From an uncultured Mucispirillum sp. (GTDB lineage Bacteria; Chrysiogenota; Deferribacteres; Deferribacterales; Mucispirillaceae), in NCBI GenBank assembly GCA_937890655.1, contig CALADT010000110.1, positions 1 to 14,637 of the forward strand: a stretch of 14,637 bases of DNA. The letters run 5' to 3'. Below the pieces are notes generated by a model, which worked only from the letters and a program-made list of their open reading frames with translations, did no database searches and was not told where the DNA came from. The stretch's first letter is position 1. The number at the start of each line of letters is the position of its first letter. The translations under genes and the position numbers were made by a program. Positions 1 to 7,347 of this stretch are shown piece after piece.

Positions 1-1
1 T

Positions 2-535
2 CCTAGACAAGATTTAGGTGGCAAAAACGTTAGCTCAACTACTACATCAAATGGTAACTCAACACCTTTAAACAATATTATTGTTTTAGATGATGAACCA
101 AACAAAAAATCAGCAAAACAGCAGGAACCACAAATTGTAGTTGTGGAAGATTCTGGTGCTGCAAAAAATAGCCTTTATTCTTATGCAATAGAATTAAACA
201 GACAAAAAAAATATTCTGAAGCAAGGGGTAAATTTCAAGAATTTATTAAAAAATACCCAAAAGACCAGCTTGCAGGTAACGCACAATATTGGATAGGGGA
301 AACATATTATTCTGTTAATGATATGAAAAACGCTTTAAAATCATTTCAAGATGTTATGAATAATTTTCCTAAATCAAACAAAATACCTGATGCTATGTTA
401 AAAGTTGGCTATGTTCAGGAAAAACAAGGTAAAAAACAAGATGCAGTAGCTACATTCCAAAATCTGCTAAAAAAATACCCAAAATCAAAACCTGCAACAC
501 TTGCAAAACAAAAGTTACAAACTTTAGGTGCATAA
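2..535 (+). CDS. cpoB: CpoB/YbgF-type tol-pal TPR protein, 3' part
   Basis: The frame is open from the left edge, so this is the last 177 codons of a longer gene; the GTG at 143 is an internal valine, not a start. The first ~50 visible residues are a low-complexity N/S/T/Q linker. Three tetratricopeptide repeats follow, at about residues 54-88, 91-125 and 128-162, with YPK/FPK repeat ends and the conserved NAQYWIGETYY segment typical of the YbgF C-terminal domain. Known role of the family: a periplasmic partner of Tol-Pal that links outer-membrane constriction to septal peptidoglycan synthesis. The signal peptide and trimerising coiled coil expected at the N terminus lie outside the window, and so would the tol-pal genes usually found upstream. 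A terminator follows at once, so this is the last gene of its operon. The family call is firm; the exact orthologue name is slightly less so. Confidence 0.88.
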   Translation, partial: PRQDLGGKNVSSTTTSNGNSTPLNNIIVLDDEPNKKSAKQQEPQIVVVEDSGAAKNSLYSYAIELNRQKKYSEARGKFQEFIKKYPKDQLAGNAQYWIGETYYSVNDMKNALKSFQDVMNNFPKSNKIPDAMLKVGYVQEKQGKKQDAVATFQNLLKKYPKSKPATLAKQKLQTLGA

Positions 536-556
536 ATAAAAATATTTAATATATAG

Positions 557-587
557 AAAAAGCCTCTTACTTCAAGAGGCTTTTTTG
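557..587 (+). terminator. Intrinsic terminator after cpoB
   Basis: AAAAAGCCTCTT at 557-568 pairs with AAGAGGCTTTTT at 574-585 around a 5-nt loop, and the 3' arm runs into a T tract. It begins 21 nt after the cpoB stop. The A-rich left arm could make it work weakly in the other direction, but no minus-strand gene needs it. Confidence 0.9.
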
Positions 588-629
588 TTGCAAAAAAAAT
601 ATTACATATTAAAAATCTTTAATAAATTA

Positions 630-658
630 TTGTTACATTATACACATATCACTATGTT
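630..658 (+). promoter_or_regulatory. Candidate promoter for lepA-lepB
   Basis: TTGTTA at 630-635 and TATGTT at 653-658 are separated by 17 bp, about 65 bp upstream of the expected 5' end of the coding region. The region is very AT-rich, so chance matches are common; this is the best-spaced pair I found between the cpoB terminator and lepA. Confidence 0.4.
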
Positions 659-728
659 TTTATTGCTAAAAATATAAATTTCTGCTACATTCCTAAAAAA
701 ATAAAGTATATAAGGACAGGATTTTTAA

Positions 729-2534
729 ATGGGAACAGAGTTTATCCGTAATTTTAGTATTATTGCCCATATTGACCATGGTAAATCTACTATTGCTGAC
801 AGACTAATTGAATATACTGGTGCATTAGATAAAAGAAAAATGAAAGCACAAGTGCTTGACAGTATGGATATAGAACGGGAACGTGGTATTACTATTAAGG
901 CTCAAACAGTATGCTTAAACTATAAAGCTGATGACGGTCAAGAATATATAATTAACCTTATTGATACTCCAGGGCATGTGGATTTTACATACGAAGTTTC
1001 AAGAAGCCTTGCTGCTTGTGAGGGTGCATTAGTTGTTGTAGACGCATCACAAGGGGTGGAAGCTCAAACTATTGCAAATACTTTTATGGCTGTTGACCAA
1101 AACCTTGAACTTATACCTGTAATTAATAAAATAGACCTACCCTCTGCAGATGTGGATAGAGTAAAGGCAGAAATAGAAGATTCCATAGGGATTGATGCAA
1201 GTCAGGCTATACCTGCAAGTGCTAAAGAAAATATTGGCACAAAAGAGATATTAGAAGCTATTGTAAAAAACGTTCCTGCTCCTCAAGGGGATGCTAGTAA
1301 AAACTTAAAAGCTATGATATTTGATTCATGGTATGATACATATCGTGGGATAATTGTATTAATTAGAGTTATGGACGGTGTTATAAAAAAAGGCGATAAA
1401 GTGCAGTTTATGGCTACCGGTAAAGAGTATGAAATTATAGAAATAGGTAAATTTTTACCACAGGCTACTTTAATGGAAGGTTTAGGCCCTGGAGAAGTTG
1501 GGTTTATTTCTGCAAGTATAAAAGATGTCCATGAAGTAAAAATTGGAGATACCGTTACCCATGCTAAAAACCCTACGCTTGACCCGTTTCCTGGTTTTAA
1601 AAACGTAAAACCTGTTGTATTTTGTGGGCTTTACCCTATTGACCCTAACCAATATCAAGATTTAAGAGATGCTATTGAAAAACTTATTTTAAACGATAGT
1701 GCCATAACTTTTGAACCGGAAAGCTCTGTTGCTTTAGGTTTTGGGTTTAGGTGTGGCTTTTTAGGGCTTTTACATATGGAAATAGTCCAAGAAAGGCTTG
1801 AACGAGAGTTTAACTTGAACCTTATTTCCACAGCACCTACTGTTATATATAGAGTGTATAAAACAGACGGAAGTTATGTAGAGGTGGATAACCCTGCAGA
1901 TTTACCAGACCCTAACACTTATACAAAACTTGAAGAACCATATATTGCTGCCACATTAATATTACCTTCTGAATATGTTGGGGCTGTTATACAGTTATTA
2001 CAACAACGACGTGGTTGGCAGACTAATATGAAATTCTTATCACAATCTCGTGTTATACTTGAATATATGCTGCCACTTATGGAAGTGGTTATGGATTTTT
2101 ATGATAAATTAAAATCATGCTCAAGAGGGTATGCTTCTTTTGATTATGAATTTGCAGAATATAGAGAAAGTAAACTTGTTAAGCTGGATATTTTAATAAA
2201 TAAAGAACCGGTGGACGCACTTTCTATTATTGTCCATAAAGATCAAGCTGATTATAAAGGCAGAGAGCTTGTGGAGAAAATGAAAGAAGTTATTCCACGC
2301 CAAATGTTTGAAGTGGCTATTCAAGCTGCTGTTGGTAACAAAGTTATAGCAAGAAGCACAGTAAAAGCATTTAGAAAAGATGTTATAGCAAAATGTTATG
2401 GTGGTGATATTAGCCGTAAACGTAAACTTTTAGAAAAGCAAAAAGAAGGTAAAAAACGTATGAAACAAATCGGCTCAGTGGAATTACCACAGGAAGCATT
2501 TTTAGCAGTATTGCGTATAGGAGAAGATAAGTAA
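729..2534 (+). CDS. lepA: Elongation factor 4 (LepA), ribosomal back-translocase GTPase
   Basis: This is a full-length LepA/EF4 of 601 residues, close to the ~600 usual for the family. The GTPase motifs are intact: G1 AHIDHGKST at residues 13-21, G2 RGIT at 52-55, G3 DTPGH at 79-83 and G4 NKID at 133-136. The LepA-specific C-terminal domain is present, with the basic GGDISRKRKLLEKQKEGKK segment near residue 560. The family binds the ribosome, acts on stalled or mistranslocated complexes and influences initiation and elongation fidelity. The ATG at 729 is preceded by AGGACAGG at 713-720. The gene ends 2 nt before lepB and makes an operon with it, an arrangement found in many bacteria. No defect is visible. 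Confidence 0.98.
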   Translation: MGTEFIRNFSIIAHIDHGKSTIADRLIEYTGALDKRKMKAQVLDSMDIERERGITIKAQTVCLNYKADDGQEYIINLIDTPGHVDFTYEVSRSLAACEGALVVVDASQGVEAQTIANTFMAVDQNLELIPVINKIDLPSADVDRVKAEIEDSIGIDASQAIPASAKENIGTKEILEAIVKNVPAPQGDASKNLKAMIFDSWYDTYRGIIVLIRVMDGVIKKGDKVQFMATGKEYEIIEIGKFLPQATLMEGLGPGEVGFISASIKDVHEVKIGDTVTHAKNPTLDPFPGFKNVKPVVFCGLYPIDPNQYQDLRDAIEKLILNDSAITFEPESSVALGFGFRCGFLGLLHMEIVQERLEREFNLNLISTAPTVIYRVYKTDGSYVEVDNPADLPDPNTYTKLEEPYIAATLILPSEYVGAVIQLLQQRRGWQTNMKFLSQSRVILEYMLPLMEVVMDFYDKLKSCSRGYASFDYEFAEYRESKLVKLDILINKEPVDALSIIVHKDQADYKGRELVEKMKEVIPRQMFEVAIQAAVGNKVIARSTVKAFRKDVIAKCYGGDISRKRKLLEKQKEGKKRMKQIGSVELPQEAFLAVLRIGEDK

Positions 2535-2536
2535 TT

Positions 2537-3118
2537 ATGAGTAAACAAGAAAATAATACAGAAGAACAACCAAAAAGTGCTACTAAAGAAATGATTGATA
2601 GTATTATCGTTGCCTTTGTTATAGCTATTTTTATTAGAACATTTTTTTTAGGGGTTTATACTATTCCGTCAGGCTCTATGCTTGAAACATTACAAATAGG
2701 GGATTTTATACTTGTTAATAAGCTAGCTTATAAGTTTAGCGACCCAAAACATGATGATATTATTGTATTTGAATACCCATTAAATCCAAAACTTGACTAT
2801 ATAAAAAGGGTTATAGGTGTTCCTGGAGATGTAATAGAAATAAAAGATAAGGTAGTTTACAGAAATGGGGAAGCTCTACAACCTGATTATGTTAAATTTC
2901 AAGATGGTTTTAATTTATCCATAGCTAATAATGTGGAAAAATTTACAGTGCCTAAAGATTTCTACTTTATGATGGGCGATAATAGAGATAATAGCGAAGA
3001 TAGCAGATTTTGGGGCTATGTTCATAAAGATGCTATTGTGGGTAAAGCATTTATTATATATTGGTCATGGGGAGAAAACGGCCCACGATTTAGTAGATTA
3101 TTTAATTTAATAAATTAA
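2537..3118 (+). CDS. lepB: Signal peptidase I (leader peptidase, S26 family)
   Basis: The 193-residue protein has a single N-terminal membrane segment at about residues 21-39, followed by the S26 catalytic boxes: box B IPSGSMLETL with the nucleophile Ser47, box D DYIKRVIGVPGD with the general base Lys90, and box E GDNRDNSEDSRFWG near residues 147-160. It cleaves signal peptides from exported preproteins on the periplasmic side of the inner membrane. At this length it is a compact single-TM form, shorter than the E. coli enzyme, which has two TM segments and a large insert. It starts 2 nt after the lepA stop; AGGAGA at 2519-2524, inside the end of lepA, is the likely ribosome binding site, spaced a little long at 12 nt. 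Confidence 0.97.
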   Translation: MSKQENNTEEQPKSATKEMIDSIIVAFVIAIFIRTFFLGVYTIPSGSMLETLQIGDFILVNKLAYKFSDPKHDDIIVFEYPLNPKLDYIKRVIGVPGDVIEIKDKVVYRNGEALQPDYVKFQDGFNLSIANNVEKFTVPKDFYFMMGDNRDNSEDSRFWGYVHKDAIVGKAFIIYWSWGENGPRFSRLFNLIN

Positions 3119-3127
3119 TAAAACATA

Positions 3128-3156
3128 AGCCATATATATTAATATATGGCTTTTTT
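3128..3156 (+). terminator. Intrinsic terminator after lepB
   Basis: AGCCATATA at 3128-3136 pairs with TATATGGCT at 3143-3151 around a 6-nt AT loop, followed by a T6 run. It lies 9 nt after the lepB stop and closes the lepA-lepB operon. Confidence 0.82.
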
Positions 3157-3419
3157 CCTAACCATTTCTATATTAACTTCATTTTTTAGTTTATAAAAAA
3201 TATAATATTTTCATATAATATTATTTACCACTTTTTCCCTCATCCAACGAATAAAAATAGAATATTAATTAATTTATTTATATTAACATTAGTTACTTAT
3301 CATATATATTTTTTTACCACTAACATATAGCATATACATAAGTTACGCAAAAATATTTAATACTATACATTATTAAATTATAAAAATAGGCAATGGATTT
3401 AATATGTATTATAAAAATA
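3157..3419. other. AT-rich intergenic stretch, no gene seen
   Basis: Between the lepB terminator and the end of the lipoprotein gene there is no plausible coding frame and no GC-stemmed hairpin. The only structure I see is an AT-only inverted repeat, ATAATATT at 3202-3209 with AATATTAT at 3217-3224, which base composition alone could produce. No clear terminator for the minus-strand lipoprotein gene is visible here. Confidence 0.5.
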
Positions 3420-3731
3420 TTATCTATTTTTTAAATTTGCACCATAACCTTTAATTGTAATAGTGCTTTTAAACAATGCTTCATTAATATCATATTGTGG
3501 AAGAAGTATAAAATCATAGCCTGATTTTACAAGTGCTTCTCTATATACTATTGCAAGCATATTAGGGTCTTTTTTATTATAAGGTATAGTATGTGTTATT
3601 TTTTTACCAATAGATAAGTCGTTTGCAGAAAGGTTTACATTAACAGGTAATGTTGTATTAATAGGCACTGTTGTAGAACAACCTGCTGCAATAACTAAAA
3701 TTGCAGATATAATTAATAATTTAATTTTCAT
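3420..3731 (-). CDS. Small lipoprotein of unknown function
   Basis: This encodes 103 residues. The N terminus is a typical lipoprotein signal: MKIK, a hydrophobic stretch, then the lipobox AAGC with the lipidated Cys at residue 18, followed by Ser rather than Asp, which favours outer-membrane sorting under the Lol rule as known in E. coli. The mature part is about 85 residues with no cysteine and no further membrane segment. Its end (TITIKGYGANLK) recalls small lipoproteins whose last strand carries a V-x-G-Y motif, but I do not recognise the family. The ATG at 3729-3731 has a good ribosome binding site on the minus strand (GTGAGGA, 6 nt away). The gene stands alone between lepB and rseP. Its likely promoter carries a nine-base homopolymer in the spacer, so expression may be phase variable. 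Coding status is well supported; function is unknown. Confidence 0.82.
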   Translation of the reverse strand: MKIKLLIISAILVIAAGCSTTVPINTTLPVNVNLSANDLSIGKKITHTIPYNKKDPNMLAIVYREALVKSGYDFILLPQYDINEALFKSTITIKGYGANLKNR

Positions 3732-3826
3732 GATTTTTCCTCACTTTAAGTTTTATAAAAGCTGTTATTTAATGTAGTTTAACAATTAAATACATATTTC
3801 ACCCATTTTCCTATTTTCTAAACTTC

Positions 3827-3857
3827 ACTATACCCCCCCCCACAAAAGAATTGTCAA
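3827..3857 (-). promoter_or_regulatory. Promoter of the lipoprotein gene with poly-G spacer
   Basis: Read on the minus strand, a perfect -35 TTGACA (3857-3852) is followed by a 19-bp spacer and a -10 TATAGT (3832-3827). The nine bases of the spacer next to the -10 are all G (C9 on the plus strand at 3833-3841). The predicted transcript starts near 3820, leaving an ~89-nt leader before the lipoprotein ATG. A 19-bp spacer is longer than the 17-bp optimum, so loss of one or two Gs should strengthen the promoter. The elements are seen directly; switching is inference. Confidence 0.7.
3833..3841. repeat. Nine-base C/G homopolymer tract
   Basis: There are nine consecutive C on the plus strand. In sequence this AT-rich a C9 run is not expected by chance, and I see no other G/C run longer than five bases in the window. 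It lies exactly within the -35/-10 spacer of the lipoprotein promoter. Confidence 0.95.
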
Positions 3858-3933
3858 GTATTTTCTTATATAAAAATAACTGCTTTAAAATTTGTTTAAA
3901 TTAAATAAATATTTTACTTCCCTATTGCTTTTT

Positions 3934-3961
3934 TTTATCAATTAAGTAATAGTATTATAAT
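3934..3961 (+). promoter_or_regulatory. Weak candidate promoter for rseP
   Basis: A consensus -10 TATAAT lies at 3956-3961, with a poor -35 (TTTATC at 3934-3939) 16 bp upstream. The leader would be very short, about 17 nt. The -10 is good; the -35 is guesswork in a T-rich run. Confidence 0.35.
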
Positions 3962-3984
3962 TAATGAAATTATAAGGAAAAAAT

Positions 3985-5319
3985 ATGGATATAATTATTG
4001 CGATTCTTGTTTTAGGGGTTTTAATATTTGTTCATGAATTTGGCCATTTTCTTGTTGCAAAATGGGCAAATGTGTATGTGGAAAAATTTTCCATAGGTTT
4101 TGGGCCGGTTTTATTAAGTAAAAAACTAGGGGAAACAGAATATGTTCTTTCTGCCCTGCCACTGGGTGGATACGTTAAAATGTATGGGGAGCAGGCTGGG
4201 GAAGATACGCCCGGAAAAGAAACATATGACCCTGATAAAGAAGGGCGTTCTTTTAATGATAAATCTGCATGGCATAAAGCTGCCATAGTTTTTGCAGGGC
4301 CGTTATTTAATGTTATATTTGCTATTATTATATTTTGGGGTTTATATATTAGTGGCATACCTTCTTATGCTTCTCAAGTTGGGGAAATAGAAAAAGGTTC
4401 ATTTGCTGAAATATCAGGACTTAAAACAGGGGATATTATTACAGAATGTGATGGCAAAAAAATAAAATCTTGGAACGAATTTGCAACAATAATTGCAGAA
4501 AACCCAAATAAAACAGTAGAAGTTAAACTTAATAATAACAAAACAATTAATCTTCAAATAGGCCAAAAAGAAGTAGATAATATTTTTGGAGATAAAGAGA
4601 TTATCGGAAATATTGGTGCTTCTATGCAACTTGATGCCATAATCGGAGAAGTAATAACAACAGGCTCTGCTTATGAAGCAGGGTTTTTAAAAAACGATAA
4701 AATTCTTGCTATTAATGGCGAAAAAATTAATTCATGGTCTGATTCTGCAAAATATATAAGAAGTAGCCCTTCAAAAGAATTAAATATATTAATAGAAAGA
4801 GATAATAAACAGTTAGAGATTAAAGTAACACCTAAACCTAGCCAACAAAAAGTTGATGGCAAAATGACAGATGTAGGTTTAATAGGCATTGCCCCTATAG
4901 ACGGTAATATTATAGTTCACTATGGCCCAGTAGCAGCATTAAAACTAGGCCTTGAAAAATCCTTTGAACTTACAAAAATGATATATATAGGTTTTGCAAA
5001 ACTTGTGCAGCGTGAAATTCCTGCTGACTCTTTAGGCGGGCCTATATTAATTGTTCAAAGTGCTGCTCAGTCTGCCGAAAGTGGGTTTGCTACTTTACTT
5101 ATATTTATGGCAGCTATTAGTATTAACCTTGCTGTTTTTAACCTTTTACCTATACCCGTATTAGACGGTGGTCAGCTTGCTATTATTACAGCAGAAGGTA
5201 TTATGGGTAGGCCATTAGGGGAAAAAGCTATGGGTGCTTTCCAAATGTTTGGACTTGTGGTTGTGGTTTCATTAATGATTTTTGCTTTTTATAATGATAT
5301 TATGAGGTTAATAAAATAA
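3985..5319 (+). CDS. rseP: Intramembrane site-2 zinc metalloprotease RseP
   Basis: The 444 residues match the usual RseP/YaeL length (~450). The zinc-binding HEFGH motif is at residues 17-21 in the first membrane helix. Two PDZ domains follow, at about residues 123-200 and 210-285. The third metal ligand lies in the conserved NLLPIPVLDGGQ segment, with Asp394. Membrane segments are expected at about 3-25, 100-120, 365-390 and 415-440. The family performs the second, intramembrane cut of anti-sigma factors in envelope-stress signalling and also clears leftover signal peptides. AAGGA at 3974-3978 is the ribosome binding site for the ATG at 3985. Here rseP stands alone; in many bacteria it sits with dxr, cdsA and uppS. 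Its anti-sigma substrate is not in this window. Confidence 0.97.
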   Translation: MDIIIAILVLGVLIFVHEFGHFLVAKWANVYVEKFSIGFGPVLLSKKLGETEYVLSALPLGGYVKMYGEQAGEDTPGKETYDPDKEGRSFNDKSAWHKAAIVFAGPLFNVIFAIIIFWGLYISGIPSYASQVGEIEKGSFAEISGLKTGDIITECDGKKIKSWNEFATIIAENPNKTVEVKLNNNKTINLQIGQKEVDNIFGDKEIIGNIGASMQLDAIIGEVITTGSAYEAGFLKNDKILAINGEKINSWSDSAKYIRSSPSKELNILIERDNKQLEIKVTPKPSQQKVDGKMTDVGLIGIAPIDGNIIVHYGPVAALKLGLEKSFELTKMIYIGFAKLVQREIPADSLGGPILIVQSAAQSAESGFATLLIFMAAISINLAVFNLLPIPVLDGGQLAIITAEGIMGRPLGEKAMGAFQMFGLVVVVSLMIFAFYNDIMRLIK

Positions 5320-5359
5320 AGTTTAATATTTGGTTATATAGTTAAAGAATAAAAAAATA

Positions 5360-5388
5360 AAGGCTGGTTATTTTTACCAGCCTTATTT
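5360..5388. terminator. Shared hairpin terminator between rseP and tetR
   Basis: AAGGCTGGT at 5360-5368 pairs with ACCAGCCTT at 5376-5384 around a 7-nt T-rich loop. On the plus strand it is followed by TATTTATTT; on the minus strand its lower arm is followed by a T-rich run (complement of AATAAAAAAATAA), so it can serve both convergent genes. Its right arm overlaps the tetR stop codon (5383-5385). Confidence 0.8.
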
Positions 5389-5964
5389 ATTTAATAAAGG
5401 AAATTGTTTTGCATAAGACATTATCTCGGTGAAATATTCTCCTGATAATATTTTAATTACAAATATTGTAACATCTTCAATAGATAACTTATCTTCATCT
5501 GCATGCCACTGTTTAAATGCCATAGTTAATCCCCCTGCTATAAAGGAGTTTGTTACGCTGTCCCCAACAGAAATATGCCCTCTTTCATATAATATTGTTT
5601 TATCAAGATGTTCTTTTAAAATATCTGCTAATATTCCACCTAAAATTTCACTGGAATAAAGCTGTGATAATTTGTCATCTTCTGTGATACCTAATAAAAA
5701 GAATAAAATTAGATCATAAAGAGAATTTACTCCGTTTGTTTTAGCCTCTCTACGCCATTCCGTAAATGTTTCTGCTAGATAAAACCTAATTACATCTTCT
5801 TTTGTGCCGTATAACGAGTAAAACGTTTGCCTTGATATACCTGCTTTTGAACAAATTTCCTTAACAGATACATCGTAGTAAGACTTTTCTTTTAAAATGC
5901 TGAAAAAGGCTTCTGCAATTATTCTTTGAGACTTTACTGCTGTCTTGTGTTTACCTGTATACAT
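5383..5964 (-). CDS. TetR/AcrR-family transcriptional regulator
   Basis: This encodes 193 residues. The N-terminal ~65 residues form the TetR DNA-binding domain: helix 1 with KSQRIIAEAFFSILKEK, then the helix-turn-helix at about 33-52 (VSVKEICSKAGISRQTFY) and the usual YGTKEDVI turn. Residues ~70-193 are the helical ligand and dimer domain, with no family signature I recognise, so the effector is unknown. The start ATG at 5964 has a GGGGG Shine-Dalgarno on the minus strand at 5980-5976. The gene is convergent with rseP and divergent from the aminotransferase-hisZ-purA operon, 228 bp away. TetR proteins often regulate themselves and a divergent neighbour, so control of that operon is possible, but I found no convincing operator. 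Confidence 0.93.
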   Translation of the reverse strand: MYTGKHKTAVKSQRIIAEAFFSILKEKSYYDVSVKEICSKAGISRQTFYSLYGTKEDVIRFYLAETFTEWRREAKTNGVNSLYDLILFFLLGITEDDKLSQLYSSEILGGILADILKEHLDKTILYERGHISVGDSVTNSFIAGGLTMAFKQWHADEDKLSIEDVTIFVIKILSGEYFTEIMSYAKQFPLLNK

Positions 5965-6024
5965 AGAAAATATAACCCCCTATTAAAAATATCATACTAA
6001 GTGGCTAACTAAACAACTACCGTC

Positions 6025-6053
6025 ATTATATATACATTCTTAAACAAAATCAA
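6025..6053 (-). promoter_or_regulatory. Promoter of the TetR-family gene
   Basis: On the minus strand, TTGATT (6053-6048), a 17-bp spacer and TATAAT (6030-6025) form a near-consensus sigma-70-type promoter. The predicted leader to the ATG at 5964 is about 55 nt. Confidence 0.65.
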
Positions 6054-6143
6054 TAGTTATGTGAATAATTATATAACGAAATATAACTATATTAGAAATA
6101 ATTATCTAATTTTTAAAAATTATTATAGTAAATTTTATTCATA

Positions 6144-6154
6144 TGGTATATAAT
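6144..6154 (+). promoter_or_regulatory. Candidate extended -10 promoter for the aminotransferase operon
   Basis: TGGTATATAAT at 6144-6154 contains an extended -10 (TGG then TATATA) and an overlapping TATAAT. No good -35 sits 17 bp upstream. The leader to the ATG at 6193 would be about 30 nt. Confidence 0.45.
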
Positions 6155-6192
6155 CAGTTCTAACTTATGAGAAAGTATTAATGAGGTAAATT

Positions 6193-7347
6193 ATGTTAAA
6201 AAAATATCTTATTACTCCAGGGCCTACTGCTGTGCCAGAACAAGTGCTTTTAGATATGGCACGCCCTATGATACACCATAGAACTCCAGAATTTGAAGCA
6301 ATATTTAAAGAAGCTAGAAATGGTTTAAAAAAAGTATTCAAAACTAGCCAAGAGCCTTTAATCCTTGCAAGTAGTGGAACAGGTGCTATGGAATCTGCCG
6401 TTGTAAACACTCTTAACCAAGGGGATAAAGTCCTTGTAATAAACGGTGGTAAATTTGGGGAACGTTGGCTTAAAATATGCCAAACTTATAATATTAATGC
6501 AGAAAGTATCACTGTTGAATGGGGTAGGTCTGTTAACGTGGAAGATGTAAAAGCCTTTTTAGCAAAAAACCCTGATACAAAAGCAGTATTCGTGCAAGGA
6601 AGTGAAACTTCTACAACTGTTTATCACCCTATAAAAGAGCTTGCTGCTATTACTAAAAATATGGCAGAAACATTACTTGTGGTAGACGGTATAACAAGCG
6701 CCGGTGTTCATGATACATGTTTTGATGAATGGGGTATTGATATTTTAATAACAGGTAGCCAAAAAGCATTTATGTTACCTCCAGGCCTTGCTTTTATTAC
6801 TTTAAGCCAAAAAGCATGGAATATGGTTGAAAAATCAACACTTCCTAAATTTTACTTTAATTTAAAAACTGAATTAAAAAATCAAGTGAAAAATACAACA
6901 GCGTGGACAGCAGGTGTTAGCCTTATTATCGGCTTAAAAACTGTCCTTGAAATGATGGAAAAAGAAGGTATAGATAACGTATTTAAACGCCATTCCATAA
7001 ACGCAGAAGCAACAAGGGCAGCTTGTAAAGCACTAGGGCTTAAACTTTTAGCTCAAGATTTACCATCAAATGCTGCAACAGGATGTTTTTTACCTGAAAA
7101 TATTGATGGTAAAGCCTTTGTTAAATATTTAAGAGATAAATGTGGTGTAGCTTTAGCCGGTGGGCAGGACCATTTAGCAGGAAAAATACTCCGTATTTCT
7201 CACTTAGGCTATCATGATGCTTTTGATACAATTACAGCTATTAGTGCCATTGAAATGGGGCTTAAAAAATTCGGTGCAACCATTACTCTTGGTAGTGGGG
7301 TGGCTGCTGCTCAAGAAATATTAATGGGAGAAATGCCATCTTTATGA
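6193..7347 (+). CDS. Class V PLP aminotransferase (alanine/serine-glyoxylate type)
   Basis: This 384-residue fold-type I enzyme has the N-terminal LITPGPTAVPEQV signature of the alanine-glyoxylate / serine-glyoxylate / PucG-like group. SSGTGAMESA near residue 60 is the cofactor phosphate-binding loop, VVDGITSAG near 165 contains the PLP-ring aspartate, and GSQKAFMLPPG carries the Schiff-base lysine Lys191. Proteins of this group move amino groups between alanine, serine or related donors and glyoxylate or similar keto acids; archaeal and thermophile members are often labelled 'soluble hydrogenase small subunit' by old mis-annotation. The substrate cannot be fixed from sequence. The ATG at 6193 follows GAGG at 6183-6186. 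Its stop overlaps the hisZ start by 4 nt (ATGA), so it is the first gene of a translationally coupled operon with hisZ and purA. A role in glycine/serine metabolism is inference. Confidence 0.92.
   Translation: MLKKYLITPGPTAVPEQVLLDMARPMIHHRTPEFEAIFKEARNGLKKVFKTSQEPLILASSGTGAMESAVVNTLNQGDKVLVINGGKFGERWLKICQTYNINAESITVEWGRSVNVEDVKAFLAKNPDTKAVFVQGSETSTTVYHPIKELAAITKNMAETLLVVDGITSAGVHDTCFDEWGIDILITGSQKAFMLPPGLAFITLSQKAWNMVEKSTLPKFYFNLKTELKNQVKNTTAWTAGVSLIIGLKTVLEMMEKEGIDNVFKRHSINAEATRAACKALGLKLLAQDLPSNAATGCFLPENIDGKAFVKYLRDKCGVALAGGQDHLAGKILRISHLGYHDAFDTITAISAIEMGLKKFGATITLGSGVAAAQEILMGEMPSL

Noticed and set aside
143..535. Start of the TPR gene at GTG 143
   Set aside because: The same frame is open without a stop to the left edge and the upstream codons give a plausible YbgF-type linker, so GTG 143 is internal.
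3202..3224. AT inverted repeat downstream of the lipoprotein gene as its terminator
   Set aside because: It is composed only of A and T, lies ~200 bp past the stop codon, and has no T tract in the right orientation.
4032..4889. Several minus-strand open frames inside rseP
   Set aside because: They overlap a full-length, motif-complete rseP and have no ribosome binding sites or recognisable motifs.
6091..6110. ATTAGA-N8-TCTAAT inverted repeat as a TetR operator
   Set aside because: Six-base arms of mostly A and T are expected by chance in this region, and the centre is not symmetrical, so it is not listed as a feature.
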